Shown one piece after another: positions 29,842 to 40,400 of a stretch of 64,000 nucleotides of DNA. The notes under the pieces are model-generated. The model made no database searches. It had not been told where the DNA came from and was given only the letters and a program-made list of their open reading frames with translations. The position numbers and the translations under genes are program-made. The first letter of the stretch is position 1. The number at the start of each line of letters is the position of its first letter. The stretch spans positions 1 to 64,000 of the forward strand of contig JALEKO010000013.1 of the NCBI GenBank assembly GCA_022769085.1. Reading direction: 5' to 3'. Source of the DNA: Peptoniphilaceae bacterium. GTDB lineage: Bacteria > Bacillota > Clostridia > Tissierellales > Peptoniphilaceae.

Positions 29842-30630
29842 ATGATTAATGAAGAAAATATTTTAGAAATAAAAAATTTAAACGTGAAATTTGAATTGTA
29901 CAAAAATCTTGTAGAAAAATATGAGGTTGAAGTAATTAAAAATTTGACTTTAACTTTAAAAGCTGGAGAAATTCTTTCGATAATAGGGGCAAGTGGTTCT
30001 GGAAAAAGTGTACTTACTCATTCTATTTTAAATTTACTTCCTAAGAATTCTAAAGTTACAGGGCAAATAAAATATAATGGTGAAAAAATAGAATATAAAA
30101 ATATTTCAAAATTATTAGGAAAAGATATTTCATATATTCCTCAATCTGTTGATTACTTAGATCCAGTTATGAAAATAGGAAAACAAGTTTTAGGAGTAAG
30201 CGGCAATTATGAAAAAATGATTAATTTATTTAAAAAATATAAATTGCCATTAGATATAAAAGATAAATATCCGTTTGAAATATCTGGTGGAATGGCTAGG
30301 AGGGTATTGATTTGTGCATCACTTATGAATGATCCTAAATTTCTTATAGCAGATGAACCAACACCAGGTGTAGATAAAAATATAGAAAAAGAAATAATTA
30401 AAGATTTTAAAGATATTTCATCACAAAATAAATCAATTTTAATAATTACACATAATATCGATTTTGCAATAAATGTTTCAGACAGTATAGCTGTTTTTTT
30501 AGACGGAAATATTATAGAAAAAGAAGAAGTATCAAAATTTTTATCTGGAGGAAATTTATTGGAAAATAGTTATAGTAAATCATTAATAAAATCACTTCCT
30601 CAAAATGAATTTGAATCAAAAATTTTTTAG
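29842..30630 (+). CDS. ABC transporter ATP-binding protein (NikD type)
   Basis: GASGSGKSVLTHS, SGGMARRVLI, LIADEPTPGVD. Confidence 0.85.
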   Translation: MINEENILEIKNLNVKFELYKNLVEKYEVEVIKNLTLTLKAGEILSIIGASGSGKSVLTHSILNLLPKNSKVTGQIKYNGEKIEYKNISKLLGKDISYIPQSVDYLDPVMKIGKQVLGVSGNYEKMINLFKKYKLPLDIKDKYPFEISGGMARRVLICASLMNDPKFLIADEPTPGVDKNIEKEIIKDFKDISSQNKSILIITHNIDFAINVSDSIAVFLDGNIIEKEEVSKFLSGGNLLENSYSKSLIKSLPQNEFESKIF

Positions 30631-30652
30631 AGTTTTATAAAGGGGAGATTAT

Positions 30653-31270
30653 ATGTTTCTTGAAGCTAAAGATATAAGTTTTAAATATGAAAAAAAAGGA
30701 AAGTTCATTTTAAAAGGGTTAAGTTTAAAAATTGATTCAAAAAAAATAACAGGAATTTTAGCACCTTCTGGATATGGAAAAAGTACACTTGCAAAAATAT
30801 TATCTGGATATGAATTACAAGATGAGGGAGAGGTTTCATTTGATAATAAAGCACTACCAAAAAAATCTTATAACCCTGTACAATTAATTTATCAACATCC
30901 AGAATTTGCAGTAAACCCTAAGTGGAAAATGAAAAAAACATTAAATGAAGTTGTAAATATCGATAAAAATATAATTAAAGAAATGGGAATAAAAAAAGAA
31001 TGGTTAAACAGATTTCCAAATGAATTATCTTTAGGAGAGCTACAAAGGTTTTGCATAGCAAGAGTTTTAAATAATAAAACAAAATTTTTAATTTGTGATG
31101 AAATAACTTCAATGCTTGATTCTATTAATCAGGCACAAATATGGAAATATTTAATAAATGTGTCAAATAAAAAAGAAATAGGGCTTTTAGTAATTACACA
31201 TAATATAAATCTGGCAAAAAAAATATGTGATGAGATTATTTTTTTGGAGGAAGTTAATAATATAAATTAA
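30653..31270 (+). CDS. ABC transporter ATP-binding protein (NikE type)
   Basis: APSGYGKSTLAKI, LSLGELQRFCIARVL. Confidence 0.85.
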   Translation: MFLEAKDISFKYEKKGKFILKGLSLKIDSKKITGILAPSGYGKSTLAKILSGYELQDEGEVSFDNKALPKKSYNPVQLIYQHPEFAVNPKWKMKKTLNEVVNIDKNIIKEMGIKKEWLNRFPNELSLGELQRFCIARVLNNKTKFLICDEITSMLDSINQAQIWKYLINVSNKKEIGLLVITHNINLAKKICDEIIFLEEVNNIN

Positions 31271-31271
31271 T

Positions 31272-31320
31272 AAAAATAAGACTTTTGATATTTAATTTTT
31301 ATCAAAAGTCTTATTTTTTT
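31272..31320. terminator. Bidirectional terminator between nik-like and gcv operons
   Basis: AAAAATAAGACTTTTGAT / ATCAAAAGTCTTATTTTT. Confidence 0.85.
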
Positions 31321-31345
31321 GTCAATGGCATAAATAACTTAAAAA

Positions 31346-32722
31346 TTATCTAGGTACTACGTGTATTGCATTTCCTTCTAACAGTTCAAGAGCTTCTCTT
31401 AAACCTTCGTTAAATGACGGATGAGCTCTCATTGATGAAAGAAGTTGTTTAACAGTCATTTCATTTGTGATGGCTGTTGTAATTTCCCCAATCATATCGC
31501 TTGCTCTTTCACAGAACATTACAGCACCAAGTATTTTACCTGTTTCTTTTTCACTTACTAATTTTATAAAACCTCTGTCTCCATCCACTATTATATTTTT
31601 GGCGTTTCCTGTCATTAAATATTTTGAAGTTTTATATTCTATACCAGCTTCTTTAGCTTCTTCTTCGCTTAATCCAACTGAAGAAATTTCAGGAGTTGTG
31701 TAAATACAACTTGGTACTACATTTATATTTATATCAGGAATATTTCCTGCAAGTTTTTCAATAACATAAATAGCTTCTGCGCTTGCTTTGTGTGCAAGTT
31801 GTGGTCCTTTTACTATATCTCCTATAGCATATACATCTTTCATTGAAGTTTGGAAATTATCATCTATTACAATTCTTCCTCTTTCCATTTCAACTTCAAC
31901 ACCATCTGCAAAAAGGTCATCAAATTGAGCTTTTCTTCCTACTGCACAAAGAACAAGTTCACTTTCTACAGTATGTTCTTTTCCTTTTTCGGTGTAATAT
32001 AAAGATAAATTATCACCATTTTTTTCTATTTTTGTAACAGAAGAAGAAGTATGAATGTCAACACCTTTTTTCTTTAGTGTAGTTTGTAAACTTCTTCCAA
32101 CTTCTTTATCAACTACAGGAACTAATCTTTTAAGTGCTTCAACTATTGTAACCTTAACTCCAAGTTGTGCGAAAACTTGTGCAAATTCAACTCCGATAAC
32201 ACCACCACCGATTATTGTAAGGCTTTCTGGAAGTGATTTTAAATTTAATAGTTCATCGCTTGTTACAACGCCTTCAAGGTCAATTCCTTCAATTGGAATT
32301 AATGAAGGTTTAGATCCACTTGCAAGTATAACATATTTTGTTTCTAAAACTTCACCATTTACTGAAACGGTTTTATCAGCATTTAGTCTTCCGACTCCAT
32401 TGTATATTTTAACTTTATTAGCATCTAAAAGACTGCTTACACCACTTACAAGAGTTAAAACAGCTTCGTCTTTTCTTTGCATTATTTTTTGAAAATCAAA
32501 AGTACAATTATCAACATTTAACCCAAATTTATTTGAAGATTTAATCTCTTCATATAAATCTGAAGAATGAAGTAGGGCTTTTGTTGGAATGCATCCTCTG
32601 TTTAAACATGTTCCACCAATATCTTTTTTTTCTACAAGAGCTGTTTTAAATCCAGATTGAGCCGCTTTTATAGCGGCTACGTATCCACCTGGACCTGCTC
32701 CTATTACTACAACATCAAACAT
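31346..32722 (-). CDS. lpdA: Dihydrolipoyl dehydrogenase
   Basis: GGTCLNRGCIPTKALLHSSD; gcv operon context. Confidence 0.95.
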   Translation of the reverse strand: MFDVVVIGAGPGGYVAAIKAAQSGFKTALVEKKDIGGTCLNRGCIPTKALLHSSDLYEEIKSSNKFGLNVDNCTFDFQKIMQRKDEAVLTLVSGVSSLLDANKVKIYNGVGRLNADKTVSVNGEVLETKYVILASGSKPSLIPIEGIDLEGVVTSDELLNLKSLPESLTIIGGGVIGVEFAQVFAQLGVKVTIVEALKRLVPVVDKEVGRSLQTTLKKKGVDIHTSSSVTKIEKNGDNLSLYYTEKGKEHTVESELVLCAVGRKAQFDDLFADGVEVEMERGRIVIDDNFQTSMKDVYAIGDIVKGPQLAHKASAEAIYVIEKLAGNIPDININVVPSCIYTTPEISSVGLSEEEAKEAGIEYKTSKYLMTGNAKNIIVDGDRGFIKLVSEKETGKILGAVMFCERASDMIGEITTAITNEMTVKQLLSSMRAHPSFNEGLREALELLEGNAIHVVPR

Positions 32723-32733
32723 AATTATCTTCC

Positions 32734-34170
32734 TTAATCTTCAGGGAAAGTATATCTTACAATAGGGTTTCTTGCAGCTTCAACTTCATCAAGTCTTCCT
32801 ACAACTGTTGTAATAGGAGCATCATGAAGTTTTTGAGGATTTGTATGGGCTTCTTCAAAAATTTCCTTGAAAGCATTTACTGTATTGTCAAGAGATTCTT
32901 TACTTTCAGTTTCAGTTGGTTCAATCATTAATGCTTCTTCAACTGTAAGAGGGAAGTACATTGTAGGAGGGTGAATTCCTCTGTCAATTAATCCCTTTGC
33001 AATATCCATTGCACTAATTCCTGTTTCATTTTTAAGTCTTTCAGCATTTATTATAAACTCATGCATACATGTTCTATCAAATGCAATATCATAAGTATCT
33101 TCTAAAAGATGTCTCATATAGTTTGCATTTAAAACTGCATTCTGGCTTACCTTTTTAAGACCGTCTTTTCCATTACTTAAAATGTAAACTAAAGCTCTAA
33201 GAACAACAGCAAAGTTTCCATAAAAACCTGTAAGTTCACCAAATGAAGAATCTTCTTTTACAAAATGATATTTGTCATCTTCTTTTTCAATAACAAATCC
33301 AGGTAAAAATTCTTCAAGTTCTTTTTTACAGCCTACAGGACCACTTCCTGGACCTCCACCACCGTGAGGAGTTGAGAAAGTTTTGTGAAGATTTAAGTGT
33401 ACAACATCAAATCCCATATCTCCAGGTTTAACTTGTCCTACTATAGCATTAAGGTTTGCTCCATCATAGTAGCAAAGACCTCCACAGCTATGGATTATTT
33501 CGGTTATTTCTTCTATATTTTCATCAAATATTCCAACGGTATTCGGATTTGTTAACATTAAACCAGCAGTATCATCTCCGCAAACTCTTTTTAAATCTTC
33601 AATGTCAACATTTCCATATTTATCTGATTTTACTTCAATAACTTTATATCCTGCCATTGTAGCACTTGCAGGATTTGTTCCGTGAGCTGAATCAGGAATT
33701 AAAATTTTATCCCTTTTTACATCTCCTCTTTTTTCGTGATAAGATTTGATTGTCAATAAACCACAAAATTCTCCGTGGGCACCTGCTGCAGGTTGAAGAG
33801 TAAATTGATCCATTCCTGCAATATCACATAAGTATTTTTGTGCAAGATACATTACTTCAAGTTCACCTTGAGTTGTATCTTCACTTTGCAAAGGGTGAAT
33901 TTGAGAAAATTGTTTCATTGAAGCAACAGCTTCATTTAATCTTGGGTTATATTTCATTGTACAACTTCCCAAAGGATAAATACCATCATTTACGCCTCTG
34001 GTTTTTTTTGCAAGGTCAGAATAGTGTCTTGAAACATCAGTTTCAGCTACTTCAGGAAGTCTAGCTTCTTCTTTTCTGAGAAAATCTTGCGATAATTTAT
34101 ATTCTTCTACATCGAGATCTTTTATAACATCGGTTCCTCTTCCCGCTTTGGATCTTTCAAAAATTAACAT
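32734..34170 (-). CDS. gcvPB: Glycine dehydrogenase (decarboxylating) subunit 2
   Basis: YPLGSCTMKYNPRLNE, LNLHKTFSTPHGGGGPGSGPVG. Confidence 0.96.
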   Translation of the reverse strand: MLIFERSKAGRGTDVIKDLDVEEYKLSQDFLRKEEARLPEVAETDVSRHYSDLAKKTRGVNDGIYPLGSCTMKYNPRLNEAVASMKQFSQIHPLQSEDTTQGELEVMYLAQKYLCDIAGMDQFTLQPAAGAHGEFCGLLTIKSYHEKRGDVKRDKILIPDSAHGTNPASATMAGYKVIEVKSDKYGNVDIEDLKRVCGDDTAGLMLTNPNTVGIFDENIEEITEIIHSCGGLCYYDGANLNAIVGQVKPGDMGFDVVHLNLHKTFSTPHGGGGPGSGPVGCKKELEEFLPGFVIEKEDDKYHFVKEDSSFGELTGFYGNFAVVLRALVYILSNGKDGLKKVSQNAVLNANYMRHLLEDTYDIAFDRTCMHEFIINAERLKNETGISAMDIAKGLIDRGIHPPTMYFPLTVEEALMIEPTETESKESLDNTVNAFKEIFEEAHTNPQKLHDAPITTVVGRLDEVEAARNPIVRYTFPED

Positions 34171-35481
34171 TTAGTCCTCCTTCAATACGCTTATAAGCTT
34201 GTCGATATCTTCTTTTGAATTCATTTCAGTACAGCACCAAAGAATTCTATTTTCATCAAGAGGAAGTCCTCCTAAAATTGAATTATCAGAAAGTTTTTTA
34301 TCAATTAATTTAGTATCTTTATCTGAAGATGTAACAAATTCATGGAAAAATTCAGATTTATTTTCAACATTAAATCCTATTTTTTCAAGTTCACTTGCTA
34401 AATAATGAGCATTACTCATTGAATTAATTGCAACTTTTTTCAAACCTTTTTTACCGACTTCACTTAAATATACAGCAACTGCAAGACAACATAATGCTTC
34501 ATTTGAACAAATATTGCTTGATGCTTTTTCTCTTCTAATATGTTGTTCTCTTGCTTGAAGAGTTAATACAAAAGCTCTATTTCCATATTTGTCGTGAGTT
34601 TCTCCAACAATTCTTCCAGGAAGTTTTCTTAAATCTTTTGAAGTTGTAGCCATAAAGCCTGCATAAGGTCCTCCAAAATACATTGGAAGTCCAAGAGGTT
34701 GAGCATCACCTGTTGCAATATCAGCACCAAGTTCTCTAGGAGTTTTTAAAAGTCCAAGTGTCATAGGATTTACTCCAAGAATAACTTTTCCTCCTGCTTC
34801 ATGAACAAGATTTGCAATTTCTTCTACATTTTCAATACTTCCATAATAGTTTGGAGATTGAAGGAAAATTCCGCAAACATCTTTTTCTAACATTCCTTTT
34901 AATTTTTCTATATCTGTTAAATAATCTTTTTGAGGAACTATTTCAACTTCAACTCCATTTCCAAAAGCATATGTTTTTATAACATCGATTGTTGATTTTG
35001 GAGATGTTTCACTTACGAGAATTTTATTTTTCTTTTTTGTTCTAATCATATTTACAGCTTCAGCTGCTGCAGATGCACCGTCGTATACACCAGCATTTGA
35101 AGCTTCCATTCCTGTAAGTTCACAAATCATTGTTTGATATTCAAAAATATTTTGTAAAACACCTTGACTTACTTCAGCTTGATATGGAGTATATGCAGTT
35201 TGAAAATTTTCTTTTGAAATTACATTATTTACCATTGCAGGAATAAAGTGATTGTAAGCACCAGCACCTCTGAAAATATCATCATAAACTTTATTTTTTT
35301 CTGCAATTTTTTTCATAAAACTTAAAACTTCCTGTTCTGATTTTCCATCAGGAATACTGAAAGTTTCATTTTTCATAAGTTTTTCAGGTACGTCTTTATA
35401 TAATTCATCAAATGAAGACATTCCTAGGGAATTTAACATTTCCTTTTGTTCTTCATCTATATTAGGAATATAATTTCCCAT
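34171..35481 (-). CDS. gcvPA: Glycine dehydrogenase (decarboxylating) subunit 1
   Basis: FRGAGAYNHFIPAMV, AYTPYQAEVSQGVLQNIFEYQTMICELTGM. Confidence 0.96.
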   Translation of the reverse strand: MGNYIPNIDEEQKEMLNSLGMSSFDELYKDVPEKLMKNETFSIPDGKSEQEVLSFMKKIAEKNKVYDDIFRGAGAYNHFIPAMVNNVISKENFQTAYTPYQAEVSQGVLQNIFEYQTMICELTGMEASNAGVYDGASAAAEAVNMIRTKKKNKILVSETSPKSTIDVIKTYAFGNGVEVEIVPQKDYLTDIEKLKGMLEKDVCGIFLQSPNYYGSIENVEEIANLVHEAGGKVILGVNPMTLGLLKTPRELGADIATGDAQPLGLPMYFGGPYAGFMATTSKDLRKLPGRIVGETHDKYGNRAFVLTLQAREQHIRREKASSNICSNEALCCLAVAVYLSEVGKKGLKKVAINSMSNAHYLASELEKIGFNVENKSEFFHEFVTSSDKDTKLIDKKLSDNSILGGLPLDENRILWCCTEMNSKEDIDKLISVLKED

Positions 35482-35505
35482 TTTTCACCTTAACCTTCCT
35501 TAATA

Positions 35506-35898
35506 CTATTCGTCTTTTTGATTGTTTAAAAATGCTTCGTATTCACTTGCACTTAAAAGTTCTTCTTTTTCTGTAACTTCTCCAACTTTTATTAGCCATG
35601 AATCATAAGGACTTTCGTTTACAAGTTCAGGAGAGTCTAATAATTCTTCATTTACTTCAACTACAACTCCAGCAACTGGGGAATAAATATCACTTACAGC
35701 TTTTACTGATTCAACATCGCCTAATACAGCTCCAACTTCAAGCTCATCATCTTCTTCAGGAAGTTCAAAATAAACTGCATCACCAATTTTATCTTGTGCA
35801 TAATCTGTAAGTCCTACTAGAAAAACACCATCTTCTTCCTTAACCCATTCATGACTTTTTGTATATAATAAATCATCTCTTACTTCATAATTTGACAT
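35506..35898 (-). CDS. gcvH: Glycine cleavage system H protein
   Basis: YTKSHEWVKEEDG, GDVESVKAVSDIYSPVAG. Confidence 0.96.
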   Translation of the reverse strand: MSNYEVRDDLLYTKSHEWVKEEDGVFLVGLTDYAQDKIGDAVYFELPEEDDELEVGAVLGDVESVKAVSDIYSPVAGVVVEVNEELLDSPELVNESPYDSWLIKVGEVTEKEELLSASEYEAFLNNQKDE

Positions 35899-35937
35899 AA
35901 TAAATTTCTCCTTTTTTATTTTTTAAAATTTTTATTG

Positions 35938-37026
35938 TTAATCTTCTCTTTTATAGAAAGGGGTTGCAACAACTTCTACTGGAACTCTTTTTCCTCTGAC
36001 ATCAACTTCTAAAGCAGTTCCAACTTCATATTTTTTATCTACAAGTGCAAAAGCAATTGATTCATTTAGATAAGGAACTTTTGTTCCTGATGTTGTATGA
36101 CCTATTTTTGTATCTTTATCATAAACATCTTGATGTTCTCTTACAATTCCTTTTCCAGTAACTTTTAAACCAATTCTTGATCTTCCTTTTCCTTTTTTCT
36201 CAACAAGTGCATCTTTACCTATAAAATCGTTTTTATCAAGTTTTACGGCAAAACCAAGACCTGCTTCAAAAGGATTAACTGTTTCATCCATTTCATTTCC
36301 ATATAAAGGAAGAGCAGCTTCTAATCTAAGAGTATCTCTTGCACCTAAAGCTGTAGGGATGAGTCCAAATTCTTCTCCTGCTTCTAATAGTTTTTTCCAA
36401 ACTTCAACAACATCTTCTGCTTTTAAATAAATTTCAAGTCCGTCTTCTCCTGTATATCCTGTTCTAGATATTAAAGCTGGTTTTCCAAAAATTTCAGCAT
36501 CAAAAATTCCTGTATAGTATTTTTGAGGAATATATTTTTCTTCAACAACTTTATGTAAGATATCGTTTGACTTAGGACCTTGAAGAGCAACTTGTCCAAC
36601 TTTCTCGGATACGTTTTCAAGAGTCACATTACCAAAAATATGATCTTTAACCCATTCAAAATCTTTATCTATATTTGCAGCATTTACAACTAGTAAATAT
36701 TTATTTTCTTCTTTTTTATAAACAAGAAGATCATCTACACAACCACCATCTTCCATACACATTACGGTATATTTAGCAGCACCGTCTTTCATTTTCTCAG
36801 TAAATTTATTTGTCATTATATAGTTTAAATTATCAAGAGCATCTTCACCTTCAAGTGTAAATTCTCCCATATGAGAAACATCAAAAAGTCCGGCTTTTTC
36901 TCTAACAGCCATATGTTCTGCTTTAATTCCGGTAGGATATTGAATAGGCATATCAAAACCGCCGAAAGAAACCATTTTTCCACCCAATTTTACATGTTCT
37001 TCATGTAGTGGCGTAACTTTATCCAT
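35938..37026 (-). CDS. gcvT: Glycine cleavage system aminomethyltransferase T
   Basis: TPLHEEHVKLGGKMVSFGGFDMPIQY, ISRTGYTGEDGLEIYL. Confidence 0.96.
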   Translation of the reverse strand: MDKVTPLHEEHVKLGGKMVSFGGFDMPIQYPTGIKAEHMAVREKAGLFDVSHMGEFTLEGEDALDNLNYIMTNKFTEKMKDGAAKYTVMCMEDGGCVDDLLVYKKEENKYLLVVNAANIDKDFEWVKDHIFGNVTLENVSEKVGQVALQGPKSNDILHKVVEEKYIPQKYYTGIFDAEIFGKPALISRTGYTGEDGLEIYLKAEDVVEVWKKLLEAGEEFGLIPTALGARDTLRLEAALPLYGNEMDETVNPFEAGLGFAVKLDKNDFIGKDALVEKKGKGRSRIGLKVTGKGIVREHQDVYDKDTKIGHTTSGTKVPYLNESIAFALVDKKYEVGTALEVDVRGKRVPVEVVATPFYKRED

Positions 37027-37406
37027 AAAACCTCCTTATTTTTGAAAAATTTAAAATGATAAAAACCATATCATCCATGAGTTTATTTTACCGCAAACAA
37101 ATAATTTTCAACAGTGAAAACATTAATATGGGTTTTTAAATTTTTCAAATTTATTTGAATATGTAATCCATATATATTATATAAACATCTAGTAAAAAAT
37201 ACAACTTAAATGTAAAAATTGTTCAAAAAAAATGAAAAAAATTTTCAATTACTGTTAATTTTCAAATTTTATGAAATGTAATTTTTAAAAAATAATTTTC
37301 ATATGATGCATTTATGTTTACTTTTGTTGTTTTATGTTATATAATATTTTAGAAATCTTTATTTTTTTAAATTAAATATGATTACTTTTTTATACAAGGA
37401 GAAGAA

Positions 37407-40400
37407 ATGAAAAAAATAAATAAATTTAAAATGTCAACGATTTTATCAATTGTTGCTTTAACAGCAACTTTGGTAGCTCATAATGATTCTTTTGCAGAAA
37501 AAGAAAACGATTTATTAAAAAATGAAACAGATTTTTCATCAACTGAAGAAAATTTAAATGTAATTTCAGATAATTCTACAACAGAAGTTGAAGATGAAAC
37601 TGAAGAGAAAACTAATAATTTAACAACAGAAGAAGATGACAAAAAAGATTTGAATAATTCTGATTTTTTTAAATCAGGTGAAGAAGATATAAAAGCAAAT
37701 GTTTATAATTCAGAAGAAAGAAATCAAAGTTTTAATGAAAATTGGAAATTTAAGATGGGTGAAATTTCAAATTTTGAAAAGGAAAATTTTGATGATTCAT
37801 CATGGACTGAATTTTCACTTCCAAATGACTATAGTATAGATCAACCTTATGATGAACATCTTGAAGCTGAAAGCGGATATCTTCCTGGTGGAGTTGGAAA
37901 TTATAGAAAAACTTTCAATATAGGAGAAAATTTAAAAGATAAGAAAGTCTCTATTAATTTTGATGGCGTTTATATGAATGCAACAGTTTATATAAATGGA
38001 AAAGAAATAGGTTTCCATCCTTATGGATATACTCCTTTTACTTTTGATATAACAGATTATTTAAAATTTGGAAAAGAAAATACAATCGCTGTAAAAGTAG
38101 ACCATAAAACTCCATCAAGTAGATGGTATTCAGGTTCAGGAATTTATAGAGATATAAAATTAGTTGTAACTGATAAAGTTCATGTTGATTTAGATGGAAC
38201 AAGAATTACAACACCTAATCTTGAAAATGAATTAAATAGTGACCAAAAAAATGTTACAACAAAAATGAATGTAAAAGTCGTTAATGATACTGATGAAGAT
38301 AAAGATGTTATAGTTAGAAACTCTATTTTTGAAAAAGGAAAAGAAGACGGAGATTCTATATCACAAGTAATATCTGATTCTGTAAAGATAAGTGCAAATT
38401 CTTCTTCTGAAATTAATAATGATTTAATTATAAATAGTCCGAAACTTTGGGATATTAAAAATCCAAATCTATATACAATAAGAACAGAAATTCTTTCAAA
38501 TGGTCAAATTTTAGATACTTACGATGATGAGTTTGGATATAGATACTTTACAATGGATAGCAATTTTGGTTTTTCGCTAAATGGAAAGAAAATTAAACTA
38601 CAAGGTGTTTCAATGCATCATGACCAGGGAGCATTAGGTTCTGTAGCAAATAAAAGAGCTATTGAAAGACAAGTTGAAATTCTAAAAAAGATGGGCGTAA
38701 ATGCAATAAGAGTAACGCATAATCCTGCATCAAAGAATTTAATTGAAGCTGCAAATGCTCAGGGAGTTTTAGTTATAGAAGAAATTTTTGACGGTTGGAT
38801 GCACATGAAAAATGGAAATTCAAACGATTATGCAAAATGGTTTAATACTAAAATTGATTCTGACAATGAAATTTTAACAAAAAAAGAAGATATGACATGG
38901 GCAGAATTTGATATAAAAACTACTATTAATAGAGACAAAAATGCTCCATCAATAATTATGTGGTCTTTAGGAAATGAAATTCAACAAGATGCATCAGGTG
39001 CTTTAGCAAATGATTATTTAAATAAAGTAGATGAATTAATTAAATGGACAAAAGAAGCTGATGATACAAGATTTGTAACTATTGGAAGTAACCGTGTTAG
39101 AGGTGGAATAGGCGAACATATGTCCATAGCAGAAAAATTAAATAAAGCTAATGGAACTGTTGGTGCAAATTATAATAGTGCAAGTCAATATGATCAAATT
39201 CACAGAGAACATCCAGATTGGAAAATTTATGGTTCAGAAACTGCATCTGCAGTTAATAGTAGGGGAATATATACTACAAAAGCTAATCAACAAATTGATG
39301 AAAATAAACAGCTTACTTCATACGATAAGTCAAAAGTTGGTTGGGGACAACTTTCAAGCCAGTCTTGGTTTGAAACAATAAAACGTGATTTTGTAGCAGG
39401 TGAATTTGTTTGGACAGGATTTGATTATATAGGCGAACCTACACCTAAAAATGGACCATATCCAGGAAAACAGGGTTCATGGCCTTCTCCGAAAAATTCA
39501 TATTTTGGAATTGTAGATACAGCAGGTTTTGAGAAAGACAGATATTATTTTTATCAAAGTCAGTGGAATGATGAAGTAAACACTCTTCATATTCTTCCTT
39601 CATGGAATAGAGATGAAGTTATTGTAGATTCTGATGGAAAAGTAGAAGTTGTGGTTTATTCAGATGCAAAGAAAGTAACTTTAAAATTAACAGGAACTGA
39701 TGGTCAAGTTAAATTTGAAGAAAGTCAAGAATTTGAAGAGCATACTTCAGATGGAGGAAATTACAAATATAAAACTGTAAAAGGTAAACCATTAAATCAT
39801 GAAGCTTTGTATATGACTTTTAGAGTTCCATATGAAGATGGTGTTCTTGAAGCTTTCGCATATGATGAAAATGGAGATTTAATTAATGACACAGAAGGTA
39901 GAAAAGTTGTAAAAACAAGTAAAGAGCCTTCAAAAATTTCAATAAAAAGTGATAGAGAAACAATAAATGCAAATGGAGATGATTTAGCATATATCACTGT
40001 TGATATTTTGGATGAAGATGGAAATCCTGTTTATAATGCAAATAACAACATTAAATTTGAAATAGTTGGAGATGGAAAATTAGTAGGAGTTGATAATGGT
40101 TCATCGCCAGATCATCAATCTTACAAAGATGACAATAGAAATGCGTTTAGTGGAAAAGTTTTAGCAATAGTTCAGTCTACAAAAAAATCAGGAGAATTTA
40201 CAGTAAAAGCTTCTTCTGATGGCCTTGAAGGAGCAGAAGTAACTGTAAAAACTACTGGAAGTAAAAATGAAGAAAATACAGTTGAATCATTTACAATGAG
40301 TAAAAATTACTTTGTAAAAATTAATGGAGATTTAGATTTACCAAAAACTGTAAAAGTAAATTATTCAAATAATACAAGTAGTCAAAAAGATGTAGTATGG

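Noticed and set aside
37027-37406. Possible glycine riboswitch upstream of gcvT
   Set aside because: The leader is AT-rich with no recognisable tandem glycine aptamer core on the minus strand.
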